Positions 11,501-20,096 of a stretch of DNA of 64,000 bases are shown in pieces (positions within the stretch are counted from its first letter, which is position 1; every line of letters starts with the position of its first letter). The position numbers and the translations under genes were made by a program. A model generated the notes under the pieces. The model had not been told where the DNA came from and did not search any database. It saw only the letters and a list, made by a program, of their open reading frames with translations. Origin of the DNA: Veillonella magna DSM 19857 (lineage in GTDB: Bacteria > Bacillota > Negativicutes > Veillonellales > Veillonellaceae); NCBI RefSeq assembly GCF_000428745.1, contig NZ_KE386795.1, positions 394,692 to 458,691 on the forward strand, written 5' to 3'.

Positions 11501-12243
11501 AATTTTTTAAAGCGAATACTGTTGGTCGTATCCACTACATTCCCGCTGATAATTGCCTTTCCCGTCTTGGTTTCTCGCATTTCAATTCCGTTGAGAACGC
11601 CTTCAAACACAAGACCGCGACCGCCATCATCAATACTCATAATGGATACAGGTTCTCCCGTAATCTTGGGACCTAACAGCATCCCCGGCTCTGTCACATC
11701 TCGTCTTCGACGTCCGCCACCCTTACGGGCTCCACCGTAAGCAGGCTTATCTGCCGGCAAGGGTTTCGCTTCCACATAATCGCATTCGACAGGCGTATTA
11801 TCTAGTAATGTCATCGTCGCATCATCATCGGAAAAAGGAGCAAAGTCCGCATCATCATATTCTTCTATATAATCATAACTATCGGAAAAGTCGGGAATAT
11901 CCTCTTCATCGTAGCCTCGTTGTGCTTTACGTCGTTCCTCCAGCTCTTCGATTAACTCACCTACGCCACAACCGCCGGCATAATAGTATTCCGTCATGGT
12001 GTGATCGTGAATTTCATCGGCCACCCAAGAGTAGCAACAGCTATCGGAGGACGATAACGGCACCGGCGCAAAGGATACACCTTTTTGGGTATACCACTTT
12101 TCTAATTTTTCTTGTAATGCATCAAGTGCCTGTAATTGTTTACCCGCTTCGGCCAATCGAATCTCAATGGATTTTTTATCAGCCTCAATAAGATAGGACG
12201 CTTTCATCTGTTTACGCGGTACTACATGATAACGTAATTTCAT
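8584..12243 (-). CDS. polC: DNA polymerase III alpha subunit, PolC type, lacking the embedded exonuclease
   Basis: This is the main replicative polymerase of Bacillota. The 1219 aa order is: a poorly conserved acidic N-terminus, an OB domain (about 190-300), a PHP domain beginning VELHLHTKMSDKDA (about 308), then LAKNMVGLRNLYKLVTISHL and the polymerase core with GSRGSVGSS, a four-cysteine zinc site (CPKC and CPECG) and catalytic PDIDLNFSGDYQ (about 734). In usual PolC proteins of about 1400 aa, a DEDD 3'-5' exonuclease is inserted in PHP after the equivalent of VIYGLEANIVDD. Here GVEGYLIEDEDSDTRYHIIL runs straight on, so proofreading must be supplied elsewhere or be absent. No frameshift was seen. 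Confidence 0.95.
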   Translation of the reverse strand: MKLRYHVVPRKQMKASYLIEADKKSIEIRLAEAGKQLQALDALQEKLEKWYTQKGVSFAPVPLSSSDSCCYSWVADEIHDHTMTEYYYAGGCGVGELIEELEERRKAQRGYDEEDIPDFSDSYDYIEEYDDADFAPFSDDDATMTLLDNTPVECDYVEAKPLPADKPAYGGARKGGGRRRRDVTEPGMLLGPKITGEPVSIMSIDDGGRGLVFEGVLNGIEMRETKTGKAIISGNVVDTTNSIRFKKFMDSAEEGNELMKALKGAKHVRVQGDVDFDDRFERDYVLDLRSVQAVEKNTKRTEQREDSRVELHLHTKMSDKDALVVVKELISTIKDWGHPAVAITDHGVVQAFPEAQAIAAEKGVKIIYGVEGYLIEDEDSDTRYHIILLAKNMVGLRNLYKLVTISHLNYYKRRPRLPRAVIEEHREGLIIGSACEAGELMQAIVRGESKERLLEIADFYDYLEIQPLCNNMFLVRHNIVPDEATLVEMNKTIVELGEALNKKVVATCDVHYLNPEDKIYREIMLTASGFKDAKDQPDLHLRTTDEMLKEFAYLGEEKAYEVVVTNSRYINDQIEAIRPIPDGTYSPKIEGAEEELTNMCYRKAKRIYGDPLPQVVADRLDYELTRIIGHGFAVLYYIAHKLVKKSLDDGYLVGSRGSVGSSFVATMADITEVNPLPPHYICPKCKHSEFFLKGEYAGGFDLPRKKCPECGNELEMNGHDIPFAIFMGFEGDKVPDIDLNFSGDYQPRAHKYTEELFGRDNVFRAGTIGTIADKTAIGYVRKYAEINGIQVRQGFLEELAKGFTKVKNTTGQHPGGIMVCPRDMDVHHFTPVQYPANKRESGIITTHFDYHSIEGRMTKLDILGHDDPTIIRMLEDITGIDVQTIPFDDPETLSLFSSTKAIGLTPEQLMGDKVATLGVPECGTGFVRRMLEDSKPKCFSDLVRISGFSHGTNVWLDNAQTLIKEGTCQLNEAISTRDDIMNYLMHRDIAPLTCFSIMENVRKGRGIEKRNKQGEAITDYEDQMRKGHIPEWFIESCKKISYLFPRAHAVAYVMMAFRIAWFKINYPLAFYASYFSIRAKAFDVRIMTQDLAGQKAEFNRLKALDYKATQKDKDMMTALEVSMEMIQRGFTFSTVDLEYSEARRFTIRNGKLLPPFLAIDSLGEKVADVIVEEREKRPFTSIKDLQRRCKISQSILDTMAELGCFGDLPDDEQMSLFAM

Positions 12244-12300
12244 TGCTTAGAGCCCTTTCTTTTAATTAATGTATATTCAATGCCATACATCTGTTTATTC

Positions 12301-12328
12301 TACATGTATAGTTATTACTATACATGTA
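12301..12328. repeat. AT-rich inverted repeat between polC and the VanW gene
   Basis: TACATGTATAG and its complement form a perfect 11-base inverted repeat with a 6-base loop in the 150-base gap upstream of polC. It is too AT-rich for a strong terminator. It may be an operator or a weak 3' end for the VanW gene. Nothing else was recognised in this gap. Confidence 0.4.
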
Positions 12329-12393
12329 TTACTATATATTTTTTATTACTACATATCCGCTTATTGCTGCATATCTGTCAACTACTCTATCCG

Positions 12394-13761
12394 TTAATTC
12401 TCGGATGTAGCCGGCTTCGTCGATTGTGCCTTAGGTTTTGCCGCCTCTTTTGGCTTTGTACCGCGAATAATAACAGTATCCACCGGATCATAGACGGACT
12501 CAAAGCGGTCTGTCTTAATCGAACCATCGGCTTTCGTTATATGGCGCAGCGTCATCATAGACATTCCGTTGTGCCCTTCCCTAATTTCATCCGTATCCTT
12601 GGTAGCATCCGTTTTTTCTATGGTTTTACGCATAATTGCCGTGCCTGCCGATGTTTCTACCGTCACCTGTTTCGGCTTATCCGCTTCCGTGCCGAACATG
12701 TAAATCACCAGACTATCACCTTCAGTAACAGCACGAATATATACGGGATGCGTATAAGGATTATGGAATACAAAATCCAAGTACCCATAGGCTACCGTTG
12801 CATCACGTCCGGCCGGTATATATCCTACCGGCTCAAAGTGTGGTGTGCGTTCATCAATAGTCATACCGCTGAGCAAGGCAGTATTAAATAAGGTAGAGCT
12901 TACCTGGCAAATACCGCCGCCGATGCCCGGAACAAGTTTGCCATCCATAAATACCGGCGCATCGTCATAACCGGCTTCTGCCGTGCGTTCACCTACCACA
13001 TCATTAAAGGAAAATGTTTTTCCCGGGCCGAGGAGAACTCCGTTTATTTTATCCGTGGCTAATTGAATATTATGCGTTCTGTTTTCATCACCCGGATTAA
13101 ACTGTGTGGTATATACGGCAAGTAAGGTCGTAATAGGCGCTATATCACTATCACCAATTTTAGGCTTTGCTTTTGTATCTATTACCAAAGGAAGCGTTTC
13201 TAGCTGACCGGCCCGTGCATTTTCTTTCAGTGCTGCCAAGGTTGCCTTTATGTCCAGGCGCTTGCCCGGTACGGCTTTATGATGGATAACTTTACCGCTT
13301 TCATAGGTAAGAAACGCATCTTTACCCGGCGCATCCAAACGATTACCTAACTCACGTAAAAAGCTTTCTCCGGTAGGTTCGTTAATTTCGTACACCAGAT
13401 GATATCGTACCGGCGATAGCAATGCCTGCAAACGATGAGTAACATATGTCCAAAGATCTTGCTCATAGCCATATGCCATGATGGCTTCCACCGTGGCTTC
13501 GCGGTTGGCCCGAACACCGATATCCTTAGAAGATACGGTCTGCTTTTTATTGGTATCATCCACAATAACCAATGTAGTCGGTCCTGACTCGAACTGACGA
13601 TCGATTTCCTCGCGCAATTCTTCCGGCGTATACCACGATACGTCCTTGGAATCCAGATATATTCCTTGTACAGCTCGCCCCGTAGGTGTGACGACCGCTG
13701 CAAAGGCCAAGCCGATAGCAGCCACGCAGGCAGCCGAAGCCATCAGTATCTTTCGTTTCAT
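12394..13761 (-). CDS. VanW-family envelope protein
   Basis: The 455 aa protein starts with a signal/anchor (MKRKILMASAACVAAIGLAF), then a YoaR-like peptidoglycan-binding-type region (about 35-200), then the VanW domain with FNDVVGERTAEAGY, GGGICQVSSTLFNTALLSG and ERTPHFEPVGYIPAGRDATV. It ends in a Lys/Pro/Thr-rich tail. VanW proteins occur in vancomycin-resistance clusters and widely outside them; their biochemical role is not established. No van genes are near, so no resistance is implied. Its ATG overlaps the holA stop codon (ATGA). Confidence 0.85.
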   Translation of the reverse strand: MKRKILMASAACVAAIGLAFAAVVTPTGRAVQGIYLDSKDVSWYTPEELREEIDRQFESGPTTLVIVDDTNKKQTVSSKDIGVRANREATVEAIMAYGYEQDLWTYVTHRLQALLSPVRYHLVYEINEPTGESFLRELGNRLDAPGKDAFLTYESGKVIHHKAVPGKRLDIKATLAALKENARAGQLETLPLVIDTKAKPKIGDSDIAPITTLLAVYTTQFNPGDENRTHNIQLATDKINGVLLGPGKTFSFNDVVGERTAEAGYDDAPVFMDGKLVPGIGGGICQVSSTLFNTALLSGMTIDERTPHFEPVGYIPAGRDATVAYGYLDFVFHNPYTHPVYIRAVTEGDSLVIYMFGTEADKPKQVTVETSAGTAIMRKTIEKTDATKDTDEIREGHNGMSMMTLRHITKADGSIKTDRFESVYDPVDTVIIRGTKPKEAAKPKAQSTKPATSEN

Positions 13762-14747
13762 ATCTTCTCCTCTTCCGATAAACAATAGGTTAAACATGCA
13801 TCTCTTACCCGAATCAACTGTCCTTCCCCCATACGACCCAAGCGTATGATTTCGTATAACTGGCGCAGTAATCCGGCTAAGGCAGGAATAGTAACAGACC
13901 TTGCGGCGCTGTAAGCCAACTTAATCGGATAGGGCTTAACTGTAGAACCGTTATCCTTCATATACGCTACCGTCTCCGCTTCACTCATGCCGTAGGCCCG
14001 ACATTCGCTTACCATCAACTGCAATCGCAACTGGCTTTCAATATAGGAAAGGGCTCTGTCTATTTCCTTATAGCTTAGCATAAAAGGAAACAACTCCATT
14101 AATACAGCCGCATTTTTTTGTAGTAATGCATCCTTGAAGGCAAATATATTTTTTGCTCCGTAATCGCTACTGTTTTCCCTTAAAAAGTCTTCGGTGATTT
14201 TCTTTGTCTTACCTAACTGCAAGAAATAGCGATCAAACTCGGTACGCAAAAAACTAACCGGTACATCCTGCCATAGCTCTAGCACATGCTGCAAGTACAG
14301 CATACCGTCCCGGGTTAAGGTATAGCCATTTTTTTTGCAATACGACGTAACCCAAGTAAGTAATTCTGGTCCTTTTAGCTTATGGCATTCTTCGTGGCGA
14401 ATCGCTGCCAATAATGCCTTATTGGCTTGAATACGTTTATCTATACTTTCGTGATACATGAGTAGAACCGGCGACTCACCGTTATAGGTCAATAATGCAT
14501 CGTACACCTGCTGCCATTCACCGAGAGATTGCTTGGCTGTTTTCTTTATAATCGGGGGATTGGCTATATACAGAACGGATACATCGCCAAAAAGAGATTG
14601 TTCATTCATCGCTTCACAAATAGAGCGCGGCGATGATTCGCTATCAAACATGCGCACAGTAAGCGTAGTATATGATGTTAAAAAAGCACCTTTTACTTCT
14701 TCCATACGCTGCGGCTCATCACCGTACACTAAAAGAACTTCGCTCAC
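13758..14747 (-). CDS. holA: DNA polymerase III delta subunit
   Basis: Delta opens the beta clamp within the clamp-loader complex. The GTG start at 14747 (VSEVLLVYGDEPQRMEEVKG) is preferred because AAGGAGGTTGCG directly precedes it; an upstream ATG would put that site inside the gene. The 329 aa protein shows the YGDE N-terminal motif and the three-domain helical layout of HolA/YqeN. It is downstream of comEA and comEC, the same linkage (comEC-holA) as in many Bacillota. Confidence 0.9.
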   Translation of the reverse strand: MSEVLLVYGDEPQRMEEVKGAFLTSYTTLTVRMFDSESSPRSICEAMNEQSLFGDVSVLYIANPPIIKKTAKQSLGEWQQVYDALLTYNGESPVLLMYHESIDKRIQANKALLAAIRHEECHKLKGPELLTWVTSYCKKNGYTLTRDGMLYLQHVLELWQDVPVSFLRTEFDRYFLQLGKTKKITEDFLRENSSDYGAKNIFAFKDALLQKNAAVLMELFPFMLSYKEIDRALSYIESQLRLQLMVSECRAYGMSEAETVAYMKDNGSTVKPYPIKLAYSAARSVTIPALAGLLRQLYEIIRLGRMGEGQLIRVRDACLTYCLSEEEKI

Positions 14748-14807
14748 CGCAACCTCCTTGTATATCACAACTATCGTTCGCCATTGGCAGTTAACCTACT
14801 GTATATA

Positions 14808-17198
14808 TTACAACTCTATATCCGGTATCCTCTCATGCCCTACGACATAAAGTCCGTCCAGTGCCGGATCAATTTCACGCAGCTTGCGCCCCGGCGGCCA
14901 ATACACATACCCGTCACAGCGACTATCGTATCGCCTTAGCAAACCGTATTCATCGGCAGTTCCTATGATGCAAGGAATCCTGTCTCGGCCGTACCGATGC
15001 ACGTACATCTCCGTAGGGTTTCCTTTTAATTGTAAAACCTTTTGGCCCTTTTGTCGATAACCGCTGCTTTGCGACAAGAAGAAAAAGCTTCGATGCAAAC
15101 CGGTTACCTGTATAACTCCATTCGTTTCCATCGTGATGGGGATATATTCCTCATTGCCGGCAGTAACATAACTATAACGCCCCTTTTTCACGGCATCAAA
15201 AGAAAAAGGAATTCCGAAATAAGAAGCCAACGCATTAACCGCATAAACATTCTCCGCATTTACACCATCAATGACAAGACCACGTAACCGAGTGGCCCCA
15301 TAATAATGTACGTCGCTTTCAAGTGTATGTATCAGCCGCGGCGATGGTACCCGTCCTCCCATATCACAATACAGCCACACATCGCGTCGACCCCAATGTG
15401 ATTCTATCGCCAACCATGCCGGGTGGGCAGTCGGAATAACATGAATATATGTCGTGCCCGATGCTTCTACAAAAGGCCCGCAAAACAGTACTACTATTAT
15501 ACACAATAAGGCTCCTTTTTCATAGACCGGGGCCTTATCCTTTGTGCCCTCTTCTGCCCAATAGTAATAATAACGACACAGCGGATAGTACAATACCATC
15601 TGCCACCACGCCGGAGCGGCTATCCAGTACGTCATCAAAGGCAATCGTGCAATAGTATAGTTTATATATACAGCTATCCTTAACAAATAACCGACCATGT
15701 CCCATAAAAACGCAGGTGCATAGATAATGTTTAACAGAACAAGTATGACAATCCCGATAATGGCCAGATCCAATAGAGGTGCTACCAATATAGCTGCTAC
15801 GAATGTCCCTATACCTACCATATGAAAATAATATAACTGTACCGGCCACATCAATACTTGTGCCGCCAAACAAAGCGCCAGCGGTATCGTCACTTTCGGC
15901 ATCCCCCTGGGCATACGGCGGTACAACGGTTTCACGAGCAGTAAAATTCCATACGTTGCCCCAAAAGACAACTGAAAACTAACATCCAATAACAACATCG
16001 GTTGATACAGCAATAATATCGCTGCGCTTACGGCAATCGCTTGGCGACTGCTATACAGTGTTCCTCGAATAACACCGATGCCCATACAAATCCCCATGAG
16101 GGTGGCACGTATGACCGGTGGATTAAAACCTACCATGTAGCAATAGAGAATAGCTACAATAATCCCCGCATAGGTGGAGCGTTCCTTACCAATGCCTCCT
16201 ATGGCTCCTATCCCATACACCATGGCAAAGAGAAGAGCAATATGAGATCCAGAAACAGATAAAATATGAATCATGCCTGTCAATGTAAAGGAGGTCATCA
16301 CTGTAGACGACAACAAACTGTAACTACCGCCTAACACTAAAGTCTGTGCCAAAGCAGCTACGGACGCAGGCAAACGATTAGCAATCGCCTGTTTCACATA
16401 AGTGTGTATATTTCCTATATCTTGCATCAGCGCGTTCAATATATATTCATACCAAGGCGGCCGTATTTCTGCCGGTAAAGACGTACCCAAAGTTACCACT
16501 GCCGTTACAGTTCCATCATATATAGTACCGCGATAGAGGGACGCAATCATCCGCGCCCTTCGATCAATTTGACCATCCTCCATACCGCTACGACTGTGCA
16601 AGGGCGTGCCGTGTACCCATACATAGCTGCCCGGTAGTATAGATGACGCGTCATTTACGTACGCAATAATCTCTCCGTCGGCGTGTAGCAGTTCTTCGCC
16701 TACCATTTCTTTCTTAGCGTAAAGTCCCAATACATCACCGGTAAGCTTTATCGTTTCCGACGTACCACGGCGGATACGTTCCGGCATAGACGTGATATGC
16801 ATAATATAGGTTCCCTCTTGCCCTTCAAAAAAGGTATCGCTTTCACTGTAAGTAGTAATTACCTGGGTAGTGCGCCCAAGCCCCAGCAGATATAAAGCAA
16901 TACAAAGAATAGCTACACTGAAAATACGGTAAGGGTGTCCCTCCGATCGTTGCCACGCACGCCATAGCAGGAATAACGGATACCAAAGACAACTCATAAA
17001 AGCCGTCAGTAACGGAGAAAACTCATACACTCTGCCATAAACCGTAGCAATGCCCCAGGCCGGTAACAGCCACAACAGACTTCCCCATTCCGTGTAGGTA
17101 AGCAATCCTAAATCACGGCCGAAGCTCTGTATCATAGTAAGAAAAAAGTTAATTACCTTATACCGTGATTTTGGCTTTACACTTGTTGAAGAGCCCAT
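14808..17198 (-). CDS. comEC: ComEC/Rec2 DNA uptake channel
   Basis: ComEC is the inner-membrane channel for single-stranded DNA in natural transformation. The 796 aa protein has N-terminal hydrophobic segments, an OB-like periplasmic region (about 130-230), and the polytopic competence domain with HILSVSGSHIALLFAMVYGI and GFNPPVIRATLMG. A C-terminal part of about 220 residues takes the place of the metallo-beta-lactamase domain but shows no HxHxDH metal motif. The start follows AAAGGGGATCGGTA and overlaps comEA by 41 bases. Confidence 0.93.
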   Translation of the reverse strand: MGSSTSVKPKSRYKVINFFLTMIQSFGRDLGLLTYTEWGSLLWLLPAWGIATVYGRVYEFSPLLTAFMSCLWYPLFLLWRAWQRSEGHPYRIFSVAILCIALYLLGLGRTTQVITTYSESDTFFEGQEGTYIMHITSMPERIRRGTSETIKLTGDVLGLYAKKEMVGEELLHADGEIIAYVNDASSILPGSYVWVHGTPLHSRSGMEDGQIDRRARMIASLYRGTIYDGTVTAVVTLGTSLPAEIRPPWYEYILNALMQDIGNIHTYVKQAIANRLPASVAALAQTLVLGGSYSLLSSTVMTSFTLTGMIHILSVSGSHIALLFAMVYGIGAIGGIGKERSTYAGIIVAILYCYMVGFNPPVIRATLMGICMGIGVIRGTLYSSRQAIAVSAAILLLYQPMLLLDVSFQLSFGATYGILLLVKPLYRRMPRGMPKVTIPLALCLAAQVLMWPVQLYYFHMVGIGTFVAAILVAPLLDLAIIGIVILVLLNIIYAPAFLWDMVGYLLRIAVYINYTIARLPLMTYWIAAPAWWQMVLYYPLCRYYYYWAEEGTKDKAPVYEKGALLCIIVVLFCGPFVEASGTTYIHVIPTAHPAWLAIESHWGRRDVWLYCDMGGRVPSPRLIHTLESDVHYYGATRLRGLVIDGVNAENVYAVNALASYFGIPFSFDAVKKGRYSYVTAGNEEYIPITMETNGVIQVTGLHRSFFFLSQSSGYRQKGQKVLQLKGNPTEMYVHRYGRDRIPCIIGTADEYGLLRRYDSRCDGYVYWPPGRKLREIDPALDGLYVVGHERIPDIEL

Positions 17199-17826
17199 TA
17201 CCGATCCCCTTTACCTTTTTGATATCTTCGATACTCCCGAAATTTCCGTGCTCCGTACGATACTCAATAATGCGCTTGGCTATAGCCGGTCCAACACCGT
17301 TCAGTGTTTGTAATTCTTTATCGTCGGCAGTATTAATATTGATTTTTTGTTTTCGCAGCAGCACTTCCGGATTTCCTGTAAAGGAAAACGGCACATGAAT
17401 ATGTGTACCGTCCGGTATTTGCTCTGCTAAATTCAGTGTATCCGCCGCTGCATACGGTAAGAGTCCACCGCACGCTTTAATGGCATCACCTACATGAGGA
17501 ACTCCGGGCAACTCATACAGCCCCGGTGATTCCACGGCACCCGTAACATATACCAATATGCCTTGCTGTTTCGCTTTGCTATAAATTGGCATTGCCTTAG
17601 AAGAGTCCTTAGAATCTGCCGTACCCATTTCTTTTTTCTCTGTCCCTTCCTTGGGTAATGCGCCCGACGATGCACCGCTGCGTGCAGTTTCTGTCATTTC
17701 ATAATCAGCACTGCCTAGCTCTTTATTTATTTGTACCTCATTGTCTGCTATAATGGGGCGTAGAAGTAGGCATATGGCCAGTGCCGCCCCCATGCCTGCT
17801 AACCACTTTTTTCTTGTTGCGTTCAT
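17158..17826 (-). CDS. comEA: ComEA competence DNA-binding protein
   Basis: ComEA is a membrane-anchored receptor that pulls DNA through the wall toward ComEC. The 222 aa protein has an N-terminal anchor (WLAGMGAALAICLLLRP), a Ser/Lys-rich linker, a SLBB-like domain (YVTGAVESPGLYELPG, about 93-150), and two helix-hairpin-helix motifs at the C-terminus (ININTADDKELQTLNGVGPA and KKVKGIGNGLFNKCK). Linkage to comEC confirms the call. Confidence 0.95.
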   Translation of the reverse strand: MNATRKKWLAGMGAALAICLLLRPIIADNEVQINKELGSADYEMTETARSGASSGALPKEGTEKKEMGTADSKDSSKAMPIYSKAKQQGILVYVTGAVESPGLYELPGVPHVGDAIKACGGLLPYAAADTLNLAEQIPDGTHIHVPFSFTGNPEVLLRKQKININTADDKELQTLNGVGPAIAKRIIEYRTEHGNFGSIEDIKKVKGIGNGLFNKCKAKITV

Positions 17827-17954
17827 AGTATCGCCTCCTACATGAAAATGTTCTACAAGGATATTGAAACTCCTATATAACTTTTCTACTGGTGCTACTA
17901 CGCACGCTCAGTGTTGGCAATTTATAATCAATATAGATAAGGAGATAATCATAT

Positions 17955-19184
17955 ATGCAAACCGAACGATTAAAGGCATATGCCCATACACTATTAACAA
18001 CAGGTGTTCATTTAAAAAAAGGTGGTACCTTAGTGGTATCCACCGATGTGGAGCAAAAAGATTTTGCCACTATCGTAACCCGTGAAGCCTATGCGCTGGG
18101 CGCTGCGGAAGTGGTCATCAATTGGCGTGCTCATGAAATTGCCAAGGAACGTCTTCTCCACGCCAGTGACGATGTTCTTTCACAGCCGGCACCTTGGATT
18201 CCTACCTATTACAAAACATACGTAGATAAGGGAGCTGTATTTCTTTCTCTTATCAGCGCTAATCCCTATGCTATGCAAGGTGTCGAACCCAATCGCATCG
18301 CCTTACAATCCCGTCATCTGAATAAGGTGTTAGATTTTTATCATGAAGCCATCATGGGATCGGCCGTACGCTGGTGTGTTGCTGCCGTAGCTACGTCATT
18401 ATGGGCAGACCTACTCGGCTTTACCGGCACCGATGAAGAAAAGACGGATACCTTATGGGAACGTATCTTTACACTGTGCCGCATTGAAAACGTAACACCG
18501 GAAGAAGCTATTGATGCTCATCTGGCACGCCTGGCTAAACGTACAGCCAGTATGAACACACTTAATTTTGCGTCCTTGCATTATACCTGCCCCAACGGTA
18601 CAGACCTTACCATTGCCTTACCGGAAGGTCATATCTGGCAAGGCGGTAGCGAACTTGCCAAAGACGGAACGGAATTTGATGCTAACATTCCAACGGAAGA
18701 AGTGTTCTCTGCCCCACAGTATGATGGCGTCAACGGTATTGTCTACAGTACCAAACCACTCATCTACCAAGGTAATCGCATTGAACATTTCCACCTTACC
18801 TTTAAGGACGGTAAAGTCGTCGACTATGATGCGGAAGTAGGCAAAGACTATTTAACAATTCTGTTAGAAACCGATGAAGGTGCTCGTTATCTCGGTGAAT
18901 TTGCTTTGGTAGACCACTATTCACCAATCAGCCAATCCGACACTATCTACTATGAAACATTGTTTGATGAAAATGCATCCTGTCATTTGGCATTGGGTGC
19001 GGCCTATCCAACCTGTCTCAAGGATAGTGACGGATTATCTAAGGCTGAACTGAAAGCCCGTGGTTTGAATCAATCACTTACGCATGTAGACTTCATGATC
19101 GGTCATGAACAAATGAAAATTGTTGGTACTACCCACGACGGACATCAGATAACTGTTATGGAAAACGGACGATTGCAACTATAA
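17955..19184 (+). CDS. M29-family metallo-aminopeptidase (AmpS/PepT-like)
   Basis: This cytoplasmic zinc or cobalt aminopeptidase removes N-terminal residues from peptides. The 409 aa protein has the M29 blocks: TEEVFSAPQYDGVNGIVYST, YLGEFALVDHYSPISQSDTI, YETLFDENASCHLALGAAYP and LTHVDFMIG, which carry the Glu, His and Asp metal ligands. Translation starts after AAGGAGATAATCATAT. It is transcribed away from comEA and ends at an intrinsic terminator, so it is probably monocistronic. Confidence 0.93.
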   Translation: MQTERLKAYAHTLLTTGVHLKKGGTLVVSTDVEQKDFATIVTREAYALGAAEVVINWRAHEIAKERLLHASDDVLSQPAPWIPTYYKTYVDKGAVFLSLISANPYAMQGVEPNRIALQSRHLNKVLDFYHEAIMGSAVRWCVAAVATSLWADLLGFTGTDEEKTDTLWERIFTLCRIENVTPEEAIDAHLARLAKRTASMNTLNFASLHYTCPNGTDLTIALPEGHIWQGGSELAKDGTEFDANIPTEEVFSAPQYDGVNGIVYSTKPLIYQGNRIEHFHLTFKDGKVVDYDAEVGKDYLTILLETDEGARYLGEFALVDHYSPISQSDTIYYETLFDENASCHLALGAAYPTCLKDSDGLSKAELKARGLNQSLTHVDFMIGHEQMKIVGTTHDGHQITVMENGRLQL

Positions 19185-19216
19185 AAATAACGAATCTCCC
19201 TTCTGTTTTCCATTCG

Positions 19217-19244
19217 CCCCCGGTTTAAACTGGGGGTTTTATTG
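19217..19244 (+). terminator. Intrinsic terminator of the M29 peptidase gene
   Basis: CCCCC-GGTTT and AAACT-GGGGG pair around the centre and are followed by TTTTATT, 33 bases after the stop codon. Confidence 0.85.
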
Positions 19245-19289
19245 TATTGCGTCTTCCATGCTAAAAAAACTTCTTTATACCCATATGAG

Positions 19290-19320
19290 GAAACCGCCTG
19301 CTATGCAGGCGGTTTCTTTT
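19290..19320 (+). terminator. Second intrinsic terminator at the edge of the CRISPR island
   Basis: GAAACCGCCTGC pairs with its complement across a 3-base loop and is followed by TTTT. It would insulate the CRISPR trailer end from plus-strand transcription. Confidence 0.8.
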
Positions 19321-19466
19321 CCAATTCTCATATGCTATGTTAGTTTACTAGTTTAAGTATATCACGTCTATTCTGTATCTATATATCTTTGACGACTTTT
19401 AAATAGATATATTATAACAATCACCAAATTAGGTTTATTAGTTTCAATGGCACCATTTGTTGCGCG

Positions 19467-19486
19467 AGATTACAGAGTACTAAAAC
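19467..19486 (-). repeat. Solitary half CRISPR repeat
   Basis: Twenty bases (minus strand GTTTTAGTACTCTGTAATCT) are identical to the 5' part of the array repeat. The remaining 16 bases of the repeat are replaced by unrelated sequence. It lies about 660 bases beyond the array and begins right after the phage-like gene fragment. It is most simply the remnant of an older array end. Confidence 0.85.
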
Positions 19487-19495
19487 CATCGTAGA

Positions 19496-19774
19496 TCAGC
19501 GCCCCAATATCATCATAACTGTCAGCGGCACGGGATACTGTCGCAGAATCTTTCCAAAATTAGCCGCCTCTCGCGCACTGTTCTTCATTGCAAAATCTAT
19601 CGCTGTGTACAGTAGCGTATCCGGGAAATCATCACGATGACAATAGTCAAATACCTTCTTAACAAAGCTTTGCACAAACAACCTTATACGCGGAGTATCA
19701 TAATCTAGACTAGCCTCAATTAGCATATTGCATATCTGCGTCACTACGCTATCATAGCTAATACACATCACCAT
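19496..19774 (-). pseudogene. Phage head-tail-connector-like gene fragment
   Basis: The 92 aa product (SFVKKVFDYCHRDDFPDTLL about 37-56) looks like small phage gp6-type head-tail connector proteins, which have a short helical core with a Tyr-Cys/Asn-xx-Asp-xx-Pro pattern. It has a good start (AGGGGGATTTA before ATG) and a terminator upstream. The last residues look out of frame: a +1 shift after GGCTAATTTTGG gives a more protein-like continuation that runs into the half CRISPR repeat and stops there. It is likely a truncated phage remnant. The phage assignment is by resemblance only. Confidence 0.5.
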
Positions 19775-19802
19775 TAAATCCCCCTAAAAATGGGTATGAA
19801 AA

Positions 19803-19835
19803 AACCGCCTACATAACCTAGGCGGTTCAGTACGA
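19803..19835 (-). terminator. Intrinsic terminator between the two small island genes
   Basis: On the minus strand AACCGCCTA pairs with TAGGCGGTT across a 7-base loop and is followed by TTTTCAT. It separates the 41 aa gene from the phage-like fragment. Confidence 0.75.
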
Positions 19836-19865
19836 GAATTCATAAATCATCCTTATTCTCATTTT

Positions 19866-19991
19866 TTACATCTTCGAGCTCATATTTTTTCGTAATGCTT
19901 GCCGTTCGGCGCTACTCATCTGCAAGATTTCGTCAGGAATAATGAATCTATCATCATGGTCAAGATACATTCCGTTTCTATTCTCCTTCAT
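19866..19991 (-). CDS. Small mobile-element-type protein (41 aa)
   Basis: The product starts MKENRNGMYLDHDDRFIIPD and contains EILQMSSAERQALRK, similar in style to short proteins found in phages and conjugative elements (an acidic turn followed by IPxEI-x-xMS). It has a strong ribosome binding site (GGGAGGTG, 7 bases before ATG) and a matching promoter at 20068-20096. No function can be assigned. With the adjacent phage-like fragment it suggests a piece of foreign DNA beside the array. Confidence 0.5.
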   Translation of the reverse strand: MKENRNGMYLDHDDRFIIPDEILQMSSAERQALRKNMSSKM

Positions 19992-20067
19992 TCAGTAACA
20001 CCTCCCAAAAACCTAACTGGTCTTCGTATTTATATCACTCTAACACTGATATTTATGTTTCGCCGTC

Positions 20068-20096
20068 ATTATAGCCTATCTTCAATTGATCCGCAA
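20068..20096 (-). promoter_or_regulatory. Promoter for the 41 aa gene
   Basis: TTGCGG (20096-20091) and TATAAT (20073-20068) are 17 bases apart on the minus strand, about 75 bases upstream of the 41 aa gene. Confidence 0.55.

Noticed and set aside
12394-13761. Vancomycin resistance gene
   Set aside because: The VanW domain occurs in many proteins unrelated to resistance, and no vanHAX or vanRS genes are nearby.
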